NCBI GenBank assembly: GCA_036380875.1
Contig: DASVDX010000001.1
Coordinates: forward strand, 103,376-167,375
DNA from: ZC4RG17 sp036380875
GTDB lineage: Bacteria > Actinomycetota > Acidimicrobiia > Spongiisociales > ZC4RG35
Direction of reading: 5' to 3'
DNA: 64,000 nucleotides
Below, one piece after another: positions 56,422 through 63,950 of the stretch; the stretch's first letter is position 1; each line of letters opens with the position of its first letter. The notes below the pieces were generated by a model. That model searched no databases, was not told the origin of the DNA, and was given only the letters and a program-made list of their open reading frames with translations. The translations under genes and the position numbers were made by a program.

Positions 56422-57603
56422 ATGGAATCGTTGGCTTCGAGCGCTCGGATGTTGTTCCGCGCCGCTCTCCTCATCTTCGTGGTGACGATCGTCATCGGGA
56501 TCCTCAATGGGCTGGACATCTGGGATCCGCCTCACAACCTGCTGATGACGCACGTCCACGCCGGCACTCTCGGCTGGATCACGCTGGCGGTGATCGGATC
56601 GGCGATGCTGATCTTCGACGACGGCGACGAAGAGAGCGGTGCCACGAGCGGGCGCTCGCTGGCGGTGGCGTCCATCGTCGCCACCACTGTCTATGTGGCG
56701 GCTTTCGCCACCACCACCGGCGTCCTGCGGCCCGTGGCCGGCGGCGTGATGCTGGCGGCCATCGTCTGGGTCCTCTTGTGGGTGTGGGGCCGCTACTACC
56801 GTTCGGCGCGATCCACCGCCCAGATCGGCCTTCTGCTGTCGTTGATTTCCCTCACGGTCGGGGCGGTGCTCGGTGTGATCCTCGGCCTGTTCATCGCCCG
56901 TGGTGACGTCCCCGGCCTCAGCGCGAACACGGCGGCTGCAATCGCCGGGGCCCATCCGCCGGCCATGCTGATCGGCTACCTGGTGCTGGCCGGAGCGGCG
57001 ATCACGCATTGGCTGTTGGGTGGGCCGGAGACCCGACCGGGGCGGCTCGTCATGTGGGCGCTGTTCGCCGGAGGCATCGCCGCCAATCTGGCGTTCATTC
57101 TCGACATCGAGGCCCTCGTCCAGGTGGCCACCGTTCTCGAGGTGGCGTCGATCATCACGTTCCTGGTCCACATGCGACGCAGCCTCGTCCCCTCGGCGTG
57201 GACCAGGGACACGGCAGAGACCCATGCTCGCATCGGAGCGCTGTTCCTGCTGCTCGGCGTCGTTCTCTTGGTCTACGTGGTGCAGCTGTTCGTGTCCGGC
57301 GAGCTCAATCCCGAGACCGGCGAGGGCCCGATCGGGGTGCTCCTCGCTTTCGACCACGCCATGTTCATCGGGGTGATGACCAACACGCTCTTCGGCCTCG
57401 TCTCCCAGACGGGCCAGGAGCGAGGGTCGCTGCTCGTGCTGTGGGGCATGAACGTCGGGGTGATCCTGTTCCTCGCCGGTCTCGTGGCCGATGTGCAGAT
57501 CCTCGAACAGATCGGCGCGCCGGTGATGGGGCTGTCCCTGCTCTACGGGGTGCTCGTGCTGTTCTGGCAGGCGCCGTCGGAGCGCGCGGCCCCTGTCCTC
57601 TGA
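56422..57603 (+). CDS. Polytopic membrane protein with conserved histidines (heme-copper-oxidase-subunit-I-like?)
   Basis: 393 residues with about twelve membrane helices. Histidines sit at helix ends in T-H-V-H-A-G-T-L-G-W (near residue 42), A-G-A-H-P-P-A-M-L (near 178), A-A-I-T-H-W-L-L and A-F-D-H-A-M-F-I-G-V-M-T-N (near 315). The number and spacing recall heme-ligand helices of cytochrome oxidase subunit I or NnrS-like proteins, but the copper-site H-P-E-V-Y motif is missing, so it is not a normal oxidase. The ATG at 56422 has AGGAGGGG upstream; the long open frame before it is not used. A heme or NO-handling role is speculative. Confidence 0.82.
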   Translation: MESLASSARMLFRAALLIFVVTIVIGILNGLDIWDPPHNLLMTHVHAGTLGWITLAVIGSAMLIFDDGDEESGATSGRSLAVASIVATTVYVAAFATTTGVLRPVAGGVMLAAIVWVLLWVWGRYYRSARSTAQIGLLLSLISLTVGAVLGVILGLFIARGDVPGLSANTAAAIAGAHPPAMLIGYLVLAGAAITHWLLGGPETRPGRLVMWALFAGGIAANLAFILDIEALVQVATVLEVASIITFLVHMRRSLVPSAWTRDTAETHARIGALFLLLGVVLLVYVVQLFVSGELNPETGEGPIGVLLAFDHAMFIGVMTNTLFGLVSQTGQERGSLLVLWGMNVGVILFLAGLVADVQILEQIGAPVMGLSLLYGVLVLFWQAPSERAAPVL

Positions 57604-57613
57604 CCGGGTCGGA

Positions 57614-58000
57614 TCAGTACTCGACGTCGAGGTCTCGGATCGCCGCTCCCCATTCGGTGATCGCCTTCTGATGCATCATCAGCTTGGCGAGGTTGCCCGA
57701 CACCTTGATCTTGCCGGTCATGAAGGCGGTCTGGACGTTGAGTTCGCCCTTCGAGATCGCCGAGGCGGTTTCGTAGTTCTGGTTGATGGTGACGTCGGCG
57801 TCGGAGGCCTGGCCGAGCTCGAGTTTTGCTTCCCCGCCGGAGGTCGTGAGGTAGTAGGCGATGTCGCCGCTCGGGGCCTCGGTGGTGTTGAACTGGATCG
57901 TCAAGTCGGCAGAGCCCATAGCGGTCTTGAACCCGGCGTGGTTGTTGAGCGCGTCGGTTACGGCCTGCGCCCATTCCTCGGATAGGAAACGAACTGCCAT
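57614..58000 (-). CDS. SCP2 sterol-binding domain protein
   Basis: 128 residues forming one SCP-2-like lipid-binding domain: A-V-T-D-A-L-N-N helix, Y-Y-L-T-T-S-G-G-E-A strand, D-A-D-V-T-I-N, and F-M-T-G-K-I-K-V-S-G-N-L-A-K-L-M near residue 90, typical of stand-alone bacterial SCP2 proteins. Likely binds fatty acyl or other lipids, perhaps delivering them to enzymes. ATG at 58000 used; the frame extends a little upstream without a ribosome site. Convergent with the 12-helix membrane protein. Confidence 0.9.
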   Translation of the reverse strand: MAVRFLSEEWAQAVTDALNNHAGFKTAMGSADLTIQFNTTEAPSGDIAYYLTTSGGEAKLELGQASDADVTINQNYETASAISKGELNVQTAFMTGKIKVSGNLAKLMMHQKAITEWGAAIRDLDVEY

Positions 58001-58083
58001 GGGATTCCCTTTCTCAGAAGCGGTGGCCGCAAGGCTAGCAGGCCAAACCAACACACTTTGAGCTGTCGTTCAAATTATGCGGA

Positions 58084-58929
58084 TCAGGCGACGGCCACCA
58101 GGGCGGCCAACTGATCGGCGATCTTCCCGTCCACCGGCTCGAGCGGCAGACGGGGATAGCCGGGCCGCATCCCGATCGCCGCGGCGGCGGCCTTGACACC
58201 GGGGACGCCGTGGCGTTCCACGGCTGCCGAGAGCGCCGACAGCCGGCTCTGCAGATCTCGGTCGGGCGCCTTCTCCACGACCTCGATCACCAGACGCGGG
58301 GCGTAGTTGACCGACCCTGTGATCACGCCGTGGCAGCCGACGGTCAGCGCCGCCGTGGCCGCCGCCGACGCCCCCGAGTAGAGGATGAAGTCGTCGGGGG
58401 TGGCGTCGACGATCGCCTGGAGGCGGACGACGTCGCCAGAGGAGTCTTTCATCCCCACCACGTTCTCGTGCTCGGCGAGCTCGGCGATGAACTCGATCGG
58501 CAACGAATAGGCGGTGTTGGGCGGGACCGAGTAGAGGTACACCGGCAGCGGCGAGCTGTCGGCGACGTGGCGGAAGTACGTCAGCACCGCCTGTTGGCGG
58601 CCCCGGGTCAACGTGGTCGGGGTCATCACGAGGACCGAGTCGGCGTGGCGGGCGTCGTCGAGCTGGCGGTATGCCCCCCGCACCGACTCGGCCATGATGC
58701 CGACCATCACGTGTGCGTTGGAGGCGTTGTCCCGGGTCGTCTCGACCAGCGCAGCTCGCTCGCCGGGCTCGAGGTAAGGGCCCTCCCCGTTGGATCCGGC
58801 GACGACGAACCCCTCGATCCCCTCGGAGGCGAGGAAGCGAACGTTCTGGCCGTGAGCATCGAGGTCGAGTTCCCCCCGCTCGTCGAACGGCGTGAGGATG
58901 GCGGGCATGACGCGAGGTGGCGGAGTCAT
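58084..58929 (-). CDS. DapA/HOGA-like aldolase family protein
   Basis: 281 residues of the dihydrodipicolinate-synthase superfamily. The Schiff-base lysine is K161 in G-M-K-D-S-S-G-D and the catalytic tyrosine is Y133 in V-Y-L-Y-S-V-P, both at the same numbers as in E. coli DapA. The substrate loop G-S-N-G-E-G (46-51) differs from the G-T-T-G-E of DapA, so 4-hydroxy-2-oxoglutarate aldolase or another pyruvate-dependent aldolase is more likely than lysine synthesis; no dap or lys gene adjoins. A TAGCCT -10 lies 6 bases before the ATG. Confidence 0.9.
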   Translation of the reverse strand: MTPPPRVMPAILTPFDERGELDLDAHGQNVRFLASEGIEGFVVAGSNGEGPYLEPGERAALVETTRDNASNAHVMVGIMAESVRGAYRQLDDARHADSVLVMTPTTLTRGRQQAVLTYFRHVADSSPLPVYLYSVPPNTAYSLPIEFIAELAEHENVVGMKDSSGDVVRLQAIVDATPDDFILYSGASAAATAALTVGCHGVITGSVNYAPRLVIEVVEKAPDRDLQSRLSALSAAVERHGVPGVKAAAAAIGMRPGYPRLPLEPVDGKIADQLAALVAVA

Positions 58930-58935
58930 GTCACG

Positions 58936-58941
58936 AGGCTA
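58936..58941 (-). promoter_or_regulatory. Leaderless -10 element of DapA-like gene
   Basis: TAGCCT on the minus strand, 6 bases before the ATG at 58929. Confidence 0.55.
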
Positions 58942-58975
58942 GTTCAGCCTCTTCGGCGTTAGCTCCGGCTACTCG

Positions 58976-60208
58976 CTACTTGCGGAGGTTGACCCTGAAG
59001 TCAGGCGTCGCATTCGGGTTGTCTTGCCAGGAGATCTGGAAGTCGGACCCGGACACGTTGACGGTGTAGGCGAAGATCGACCCGTTCAGGCTGGAGGCCG
59101 ACGAGAAGCTCGGGGTCACCGCGCCGTTGGGGGCATAGATCAACCCCGTCCACGTGACACCGCTGGTGCTGATGTCGACCGCCTGGCCGGTGCAGGTCGG
59201 TCCCGACGGTGGTGCCTTGTAGTTGGAGAAGAAGAGCAATCCAGGGTCGTTGGGGCCTCCGATGAGAGGGTCGAAGCCACGGAAGTCGCTTTCGCCCGTG
59301 ATCTTGATCTGGCCTTCGGTGACGAAAGTCGCCCTGACGTTCGGAGCCATCGACACCTGCTTGAGGTCGATGGAGTCACTGGCGTAGTAGACGCCGGACT
59401 TCTTGATCAGGATCTTCTGGCCGCCGAGGGAGTCGGCGTAGCCGCTGTTCTTCATCCAGTTGTTGTCGATCGTCGTCGTGTTGAAATACTGGTCGGCATT
59501 GGGGTCGGCGTCGTCGTAGGTCACGGCTTTTACCCCGCCGGGGCGATAGGACTCGATCCTGAGGTCCTCGGGGACCGGATAGGGGAGGGCTTCGAACAGT
59601 TGGGTCGACGGGGTGTAGTTGGATCCGCCGAGATGGGTCACCGCGCCGTTGATGTCGGTGTCGGCGCCGGTGATCTTCACCTCGCCGTTGCTATGGATGC
59701 CACCGTTGATGATCTTCGAGGCACCGGAAAGGTCGAGTTCGACCCCGCCATTACAGGTCACGGGGCCGCCGGCAAAGATGGCGTATCCGCCGAGGAAGGG
59801 GATCTGCTCGCATTCGGCCACCGCAGAGGAGATCACGGTGATCTCATCCCCCGCGTTGGGCGTTGCTCTTCCGAACAGGGCCTCGTTGGTGATCTGGATG
59901 TCGACCTGCCATCGTCCGTCGCCGAGGTCGGTCGGGACGACTTCGATGTCGGGGTCCGTATCGTCGTAGCCGTTGTCCGCAGCGGTCTGCAGAGCTGCGG
60001 CTTCCGGGTTGGGGCTTCCGGACTGCGGGTTGCAGTCTTCCCATGCCGCGGCGAGCGCAGCCAGGTCGGCGGCGTTCTGGGTCCCCCGTCGGTCGTTGTA
60101 TCCGACACCGGCGTCGATGGCCAATGCCGTGAACCCGAGGAGGACGAGCAGGGTGATGGCAGCGATGATGGCGGCGGCGCCGCGCTCGTTTCCGCTCTTG
60201 TCGTTCAT
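58976..60208 (-). CDS. TadG-like pilus-associated protein (set 1)
   Basis: 410 residues. The N-terminus is the TadE/TadG pseudopilin head, E-R-G-A-A-A-I-I-A-A-I-T-L-L-V-L-L-G-F, followed by the R-R-G-T-Q-N-A-A-D-L-A-A-L-A segment. The remaining 300 residues are exported and beta-rich, with N-G-G-I-H-S-N-G-E-V-K-I-T-G near residue 175 and long Asn/Gly/Ser/Thr-rich stretches; no von Willebrand domain. It resembles a pilus-tip or surface protein of Flp/Tad systems. ATG at 60208 overlaps the upstream stop (ATGA). Last gene of a TadE-TadE-TadG set. Confidence 0.85.
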   Translation of the reverse strand: MNDKSGNERGAAAIIAAITLLVLLGFTALAIDAGVGYNDRRGTQNAADLAALAAAWEDCNPQSGSPNPEAAALQTAADNGYDDTDPDIEVVPTDLGDGRWQVDIQITNEALFGRATPNAGDEITVISSAVAECEQIPFLGGYAIFAGGPVTCNGGVELDLSGASKIINGGIHSNGEVKITGADTDINGAVTHLGGSNYTPSTQLFEALPYPVPEDLRIESYRPGGVKAVTYDDADPNADQYFNTTTIDNNWMKNSGYADSLGGQKILIKKSGVYYASDSIDLKQVSMAPNVRATFVTEGQIKITGESDFRGFDPLIGGPNDPGLLFFSNYKAPPSGPTCTGQAVDISTSGVTWTGLIYAPNGAVTPSFSSASSLNGSIFAYTVNVSGSDFQISWQDNPNATPDFRVNLRK

Positions 60209-60624
60209 GCGGGACACGTGTCGTAGAACCTTTCAGCTTCTGCCGTCTTGGTCAGATCGAACGAACCAATCCATTGGCCGACGAAGGGAGTGATTGGGTC
60301 GAGGCTGTATGACACGGTTACCGAAACTCGGGAGCCGTTCTTCACCGACTTGGGGACGGGAACGCAGGAGACCTGGACGTCGCCCACGTTCAGTGCCGGG
60401 CTGCTAGTCGAGTCGACGGCTCGCTGGGCGATATCCGCAACGGTGACGCTTTCGTCGAAGGCGGCGTAGACCGCCGCCTCCTGGGCGGCCTCTTGGATCG
60501 AGATGTTCGTGAAGATCGCTCGTCCCACGTCGATGATCCCGGTCACGAGAATCAGCAGGAAGATCGTGATGAACGCCGTCTCCACGACGGCCGCGCCGCG
60601 TTCTGGCTTCCGATCAGGTGCCAC
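60205..60624 (-). CDS. TadE-like pseudopilin (second of set 1)
   Basis: 139 residues from a GTG at 60624. This start has AAGGA 7 bases upstream; an in-frame ATG at 60639 has none. Head E-R-G-A-A-V-V-E-T-A-F-I-T-I with a membrane helix to about residue 33, then D-V-G-R-A-I-F-T-N. The exported C-terminal domain has cysteines in V-S-C-V-P and D-T-C-P-A that may form a disulfide. TadE-type minor pseudopilins assemble into or at the Flp pilus. Overlaps its upstream neighbour by 11 bases. Confidence 0.82.
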   Translation of the reverse strand: MAPDRKPERGAAVVETAFITIFLLILVTGIIDVGRAIFTNISIQEAAQEAAVYAAFDESVTVADIAQRAVDSTSSPALNVGDVQVSCVPVPKSVKNGSRVSVTVSYSLDPITPFVGQWIGSFDLTKTAEAERFYDTCPA

Positions 60625-61156
60625 CGATGATTCCTTCATAGATCGATCGGGTCTGTCGAGAATCGAGGTCCAGGCCGTCGAGGAAAGACTCGAGCAACGG
60701 CACGACGGCATCGAACTCCGCCTGGACGTGCACGGTCACGGTGGTGCCACGGGGGATGTCCACCGCCCAGACCCCACTCGTTTTGTCCTTTGGGTCCGGC
60801 AAGCCACCAGCCTCGCAGTCGGCAATCGGGGTCCCGGTCGGGTCGATCCACTGGATCGTGACGTCGGAGACGTCGATCGACGTGGTGACGGCCTTCGCTT
60901 GGACCGCTTGGAGGATCCCGGCGCAATCACGGAATCGCGGGACGCCAGATGTGACCTCGGATTCCTCAGTCGTGGTTGCGTAGCGGGCACCTTCGCGGGC
61001 GCCCGTCCATACCGTCGTGTAGGCACTCACCACGCGAGCGAACTCGATCACGCCGAAGAGCAGCAGGAAGAGGAGCGGCGCTACGACCGCGAACTCCACC
61101 AGGGTCGCGCCGCGTTCAGACGCGACCGACCGCCTTCCAGATCCGGACCCTTTCAT
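60614..61156 (-). CDS. TadE-like pseudopilin (first of set 1)
   Basis: 180 residues from ATG 61156. Short basic head, then E-R-G-A-T-L-V-E-F-A-V-V-A-P-L-L-F-L-L-L with F-G-V-I-E-F-A-R, the classic TadE signature; the exported part carries two cysteines (F-R-D-C-A-G near residue 76 and I-A-D-C-E-A near 114). The frame continues upstream to 61252, but no better start with a ribosome site is seen there. First gene of the set. Confidence 0.83.
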   Translation of the reverse strand: MKGSGSGRRSVASERGATLVEFAVVAPLLFLLLFGVIEFARVVSAYTTVWTGAREGARYATTTEESEVTSGVPRFRDCAGILQAVQAKAVTTSIDVSDVTIQWIDPTGTPIADCEAGGLPDPKDKTSGVWAVDIPRGTTVTVHVQAEFDAVVPLLESFLDGLDLDSRQTRSIYEGIIGGT

Positions 61157-61179
61157 TTGCGGATTGGGTCTCTGAGCAG

Positions 61180-61201
61180 GGATTCTCGTTACAGCGAATC
61201 C
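61180..61201. promoter_or_regulatory. Inverted repeat before first Tad set
   Basis: GGATTC (61180-61185) and GAATCC (61196-61201), 10 bases apart, in the 118-base gap between the TadE gene and the plus-strand gene at 61275. A possible operator; no other support. Confidence 0.3.
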
Positions 61202-61274
61202 GCCGAATGGGCCGATTGACTCACGCCACGTCGGGCAATTTGACTGAGACACCTGTCCATCGGGGGAAGGCTCT

Positions 61275-61595
61275 GTGTACGTGGTCCTCTATCAGCCCGA
61301 ATCGGCCGAACCGGAGGTGTTCGGTCCGTATGGAACCCCCAACGCCGCCGCCAGCGCGTTGCGTCGGATCGCCGCCTCTGCCGGGGCGCAGCTCGACGTC
61401 TCCTACTCGTCGCTTCTCGCCACCCTGGACCTGAAGATCGACGGCGAGCGCCACCGCTACCAGCTCCTGAAGGTGGCCTCGTCGGCCCAACTGGACGTCC
61501 ACTCCGAAGTGATCGAAGAGCTGGCGGCCGAGGGGGCGATCGGCATCGACTTCCGTCACAGCGAGCCGGCTCCGAGCCCGCTGTCGGGATACTGA
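61275..61595 (+). CDS. Hypothetical protein between Tad sets
   Basis: 106 residues: M-Y-V-V-L-Y-Q-P-E-S-A-E-P-E-V-F-G-P-Y-G-T start, helix with A-S-A-L-R-R-I-A, then L-K-I-D-G-E-R-H-R-Y-Q-L-L-K and a short acidic helix near V-I-E-E-L-A-A-E-G. No signal peptide or membrane helix, so cytoplasmic. I do not recognise a family. GTG start with GGGGAAGG about 6 bases upstream. It stops 1 base before the convergent second TadG gene. Confidence 0.7.
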   Translation: MYVVLYQPESAEPEVFGPYGTPNAAASALRRIAASAGAQLDVSYSSLLATLDLKIDGERHRYQLLKVASSAQLDVHSEVIEELAAEGAIGIDFRHSEPAPSPLSGY

Positions 61596-61596
61596 G

Positions 61597-62766
61597 CTAC
61601 TCGACCAGCTCGACCCGGTAGGACGGAGCGCCCGATCCGCCCTCGTAGGGGTTGATCTCGAAGTGGCTCGACGCCAGGTTGATCGTGTAGCCGATGATGG
61701 CCCCGTTGCCGATCATCCTGTCGTTGTTGATCCCGATCTTCCCGTTCGGGAAGTAGATCGTCCCTTCGAAGCTGTTGAGGTCGGCGCTCATCTGCAGGCC
61801 GTTGTTCCAGCAGGAGGCAGTCCCGCCGGAGTTGCCGAAGAGAAGGAGGCCGTCGTCCTCGTACGGCGACGCCTCGTTGAAGGCCGCCGAGATGGTCATG
61901 GTGCCCGTCGCCACGATGGTGGTGTTGTGGAGGGAGTTGCCCGAGCCGTGGGGGCCCCCGGCGGGATAGATGTTCACGTTGCCCTGGACGTAGTTCAGGC
62001 CTTCCGGGATGGCAGCCGAGTTAGTGTTCATGCCGCTGGGCCAGTGGGTGTACATGCCCTCGGCCTGGGCGGCGGTCGCCTTGGAGCCGCCTGGGGCGTA
62101 GTTCTCGATCACCCAATCGGCGGGGACCGGGTAGGGCTGGGTCGTGGTCTGGCTGTGGCCGGCGAAGAACCGGCTCCCGTACTGGTTCTCCATCCAGTTC
62201 GGCATCTCGGTGACGTACGTCGTGTGGCCGTTGAAGAACATCGTGCCGAGCGGACCGGAGATGTTCATCCCGCCATTCGTGTGCACCCCGCCGTTGATCG
62301 TCTTCGACGCCGCCGGGAGCATCAGCGTGTTCTCTCCACAGGCCGGCGGGCCGCCGGCAAACAGGACGTAGGGCGAGGTTCCGGCGACCTTCTCGCATTC
62401 GGCTACGGCCTCGCTGATGACGGTCATCTCGTCGACGCCGACGGTCTTCCCGAAGGTGGTGGCGTCGGTCGAGGTGATCACGACGTGCTGTTTGCCGTCC
62501 TCGGACGTGACTTCCACGTCGACGGAGTCGAAGCCGTTCTCTTGAGCCACCGCCCGCCCGGCCGCCACCGGGTCTTCGCCGTGGCACGCTGCCCATGCCG
62601 CCGCCAGCGCCGCGTTGTCGGCGGCGCCCTGGGTGTGACGGCGCTGGTTGTATGCCAGGCCGCCGTCGATCGCCACCGCCGCCACGCCCATGAGGAGGAG
62701 GAGGGTGATGGCGACTGTGATGAGGGCGGCTCCCGTGTCTTCTCTGTGTCGTCCGTTTCGCTTCAT
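61597..62766 (-). CDS. TadG-like pilus-associated protein (set 2)
   Basis: 389 residues, a paralogue of the protein encoded at 58976. Head D-T-G-A-A-L-I-T-V-A-I-T-L-L-L-L-M with Q-R-R-H-T-Q-G-A-A-D-N-A-A-L-A, then a long exported beta-rich part with N-G-G-V-H-T-N-G-G-M-N-I-S-G near residue 160, matching the same position in set 1. Aromatic- and Asn/Gly-rich loops (W-M-E-N-Q-Y-G-S-R-F-F-A-G) suggest a surface adhesin or tip role. No von Willebrand domain. Closest ATG has a weak ribosome site. Confidence 0.83.
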   Translation of the reverse strand: MKRNGRHREDTGAALITVAITLLLLMGVAAVAIDGGLAYNQRRHTQGAADNAALAAAWAACHGEDPVAAGRAVAQENGFDSVDVEVTSEDGKQHVVITSTDATTFGKTVGVDEMTVISEAVAECEKVAGTSPYVLFAGGPPACGENTLMLPAASKTINGGVHTNGGMNISGPLGTMFFNGHTTYVTEMPNWMENQYGSRFFAGHSQTTTQPYPVPADWVIENYAPGGSKATAAQAEGMYTHWPSGMNTNSAAIPEGLNYVQGNVNIYPAGGPHGSGNSLHNTTIVATGTMTISAAFNEASPYEDDGLLLFGNSGGTASCWNNGLQMSADLNSFEGTIYFPNGKIGINNDRMIGNGAIIGYTINLASSHFEINPYEGGSGAPSYRVELVE

Positions 62767-62782
62767 CGCAACTCTTCGGTTC

Positions 62783-63181
62783 TCACGCGCCGCACGTCCC
62801 GCCGAACACGTCCCCGGTGAAGGAGCGGGTGAGCTCGATCTGTTCGCCGAGGATCTGGCTGATCACCGGCGTCATCAGGTCGACTCGATGCGTGACCGTC
62901 ACGGTGACCCTCTTGCCGTCGGGGGAGCAGCTGACGGCCACATCTCCCGGGTCGAGTTCCGGGTAGTCGATCGACTCGACGGCGCGCTGGCGTACGTTGT
63001 CGATCTCGTCGGGGTGGTAGGAGGCGTACATCGTCCCCTCTTCGGCGGCGTCCTGGACGCCGATGTAGGTGAAGATCGCCCGGCCCAGGTCGGCCACGCC
63101 TGTCACGAGGAGGATCAGGAACATCGCCACGAAGGCCATCTCGACGGCCGCCGCTCCTCGTTCGGACGGTCTGTCAGCCAC
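62783..63181 (-). CDS. TadE-like pseudopilin (second of set 2)
   Basis: 132 residues from GTG 63181: head E-R-G-A-A-A-V-E-M-A-F-V-A-M-F-L-I-L-L with D-L-G-R-A-I-F-T-Y after the helix, paralogous to the second TadE of set 1. Cysteines in A-V-S-C-S-P-D and G-G-T-C-G-A match those of its paralogue. It overlaps the preceding gene by 8 bases, so the pair is co-translated. Confidence 0.83.
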   Translation of the reverse strand: MADRPSERGAAAVEMAFVAMFLILLVTGVADLGRAIFTYIGVQDAAEEGTMYASYHPDEIDNVRQRAVESIDYPELDPGDVAVSCSPDGKRVTVTVTHRVDLMTPVISQILGEQIELTRSFTGDVFGGTCGA

Positions 63182-63680
63182 TGATCTCCCCCTTGAAGAC
63201 GGTCCGGGCCTGCTCGGATGTGATGTCGAACGTCCCGACGATGTTGGAGATGAGAGGAATAGGCGAGGTGAACTGGGTGGTCACCTCTACTACGACCCGG
63301 TCGCCGCTCAGAACGGTGCCTTCCGTGGGAGACGGTGTGCCTCCGCACGTCGACTTGACGGGCGTGCCCGGCCCTGTGTCGTAGCTGATGGTGATATCGG
63401 TGCGGTCCCAGTCGAGCATCACAGCCTTGGCTTCGGCAGCGCGGCGGATGCCGGCGCAGTCGGCGTAGCGAGGCACGCCGGGGGTGTAGGGGCTCTCGCC
63501 GACAGCCGTCGCATAGCGGGCGGCCTCGCGGGCGGCGGTGGATGCCGCCGAGTACGTGGCGACTCCGCGGCCGAACTCGATCACCCCGAAGATGAGGAGG
63601 AAGAGGAGCGGCGCCACCAGGGCATACTCGACCACGGTGGCCCCGCGCTGGGAGTGATTGGTTGACGCGAGCGGAAACAA
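63174..63680 (-). CDS. TadE-like pseudopilin (first of set 2)
   Basis: 168 residues, TTG start at 63680 with GAAAGGG 5 bases upstream. Head Q-R-G-A-T-V-V-E-Y-A-L-V-A-P-L-L-F-L-L with F-G-V-I-E-F-G-R; exported part with Y-A-D-C-A-G near residue 76 and K-S-T-C-G-G near 110, the same cysteine pattern as the first TadE of set 1. Leader carries a stem-loop. Confidence 0.83.
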   Translation of the reverse strand: MFPLASTNHSQRGATVVEYALVAPLLFLLIFGVIEFGRGVATYSAASTAAREAARYATAVGESPYTPGVPRYADCAGIRRAAEAKAVMLDWDRTDITISYDTGPGTPVKSTCGGTPSPTEGTVLSGDRVVVEVTTQFTSPIPLISNIVGTFDITSEQARTVFKGEISG

Positions 63681-63698
63681 AGTGCCCTTTCCCCGTTG

Positions 63699-63732
63699 TC
63701 GGTAGGCGATGGAGGTTGGGTCGCTCTACCGA
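63699..63732 (-). promoter_or_regulatory. Stem-loop in leader of second Tad set
   Basis: TCGGTAGGCGA and TCGC-T-CTACCGA (plus-strand reading, 63699-63709 and 63720-63732) form an 11-bp stem with one bulged T, 19 bases before the TTG start of the TadE gene. The remaining bases of the 129-base gap 63681-63809 show no gene. Confidence 0.4.
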
Positions 63733-63809
63733 TCGAATGCCTTACCCACAGATCATCGGCGCCCGAGGCGGGATCTGGAGAGGTCTTTGGTCCCAAACCG
63801 GCGGAGATT

Positions 63810-63950
63810 TCAGCCGCTGAGGGCGAACTCGAAGAAGACCGTGGAGTCGTCGGGAAGACGCTTGCATTTCTCGGCGCCGGTGATGCCGTCGGCGGAGAGC
63901 GCGTCGCACGACAGAACGACCGCGCTGGCGGAACGGATCGGTTGGCTCAT
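63810..63950 (-). CDS. 46-residue hypothetical protein
   Basis: ATG at 63950 with AAGG 5 bases upstream. Sequence begins M-S-Q-P-I-R-S-A-S-A-V-V-L-S-C and ends F-E-F-A-L-S-G; two cysteines, no membrane helix, third-position G/C as in the neighbours. It lies 129 bases upstream of the second Tad set on the same strand. Family unknown; it could be a small regulator or exported component, or a chance frame. Confidence 0.5.
   Translation of the reverse strand: MSQPIRSASAVVLSCDALSADGITGAEKCKRLPDDSTVFFEFALSG

Noticed and set aside
63660..63810. Possible c-di-GMP (GEMM) riboswitch before the second Tad set
   Set aside because: A stem-loop is present, but the conserved GEMM core and tetraloop-receptor sequences are absent.
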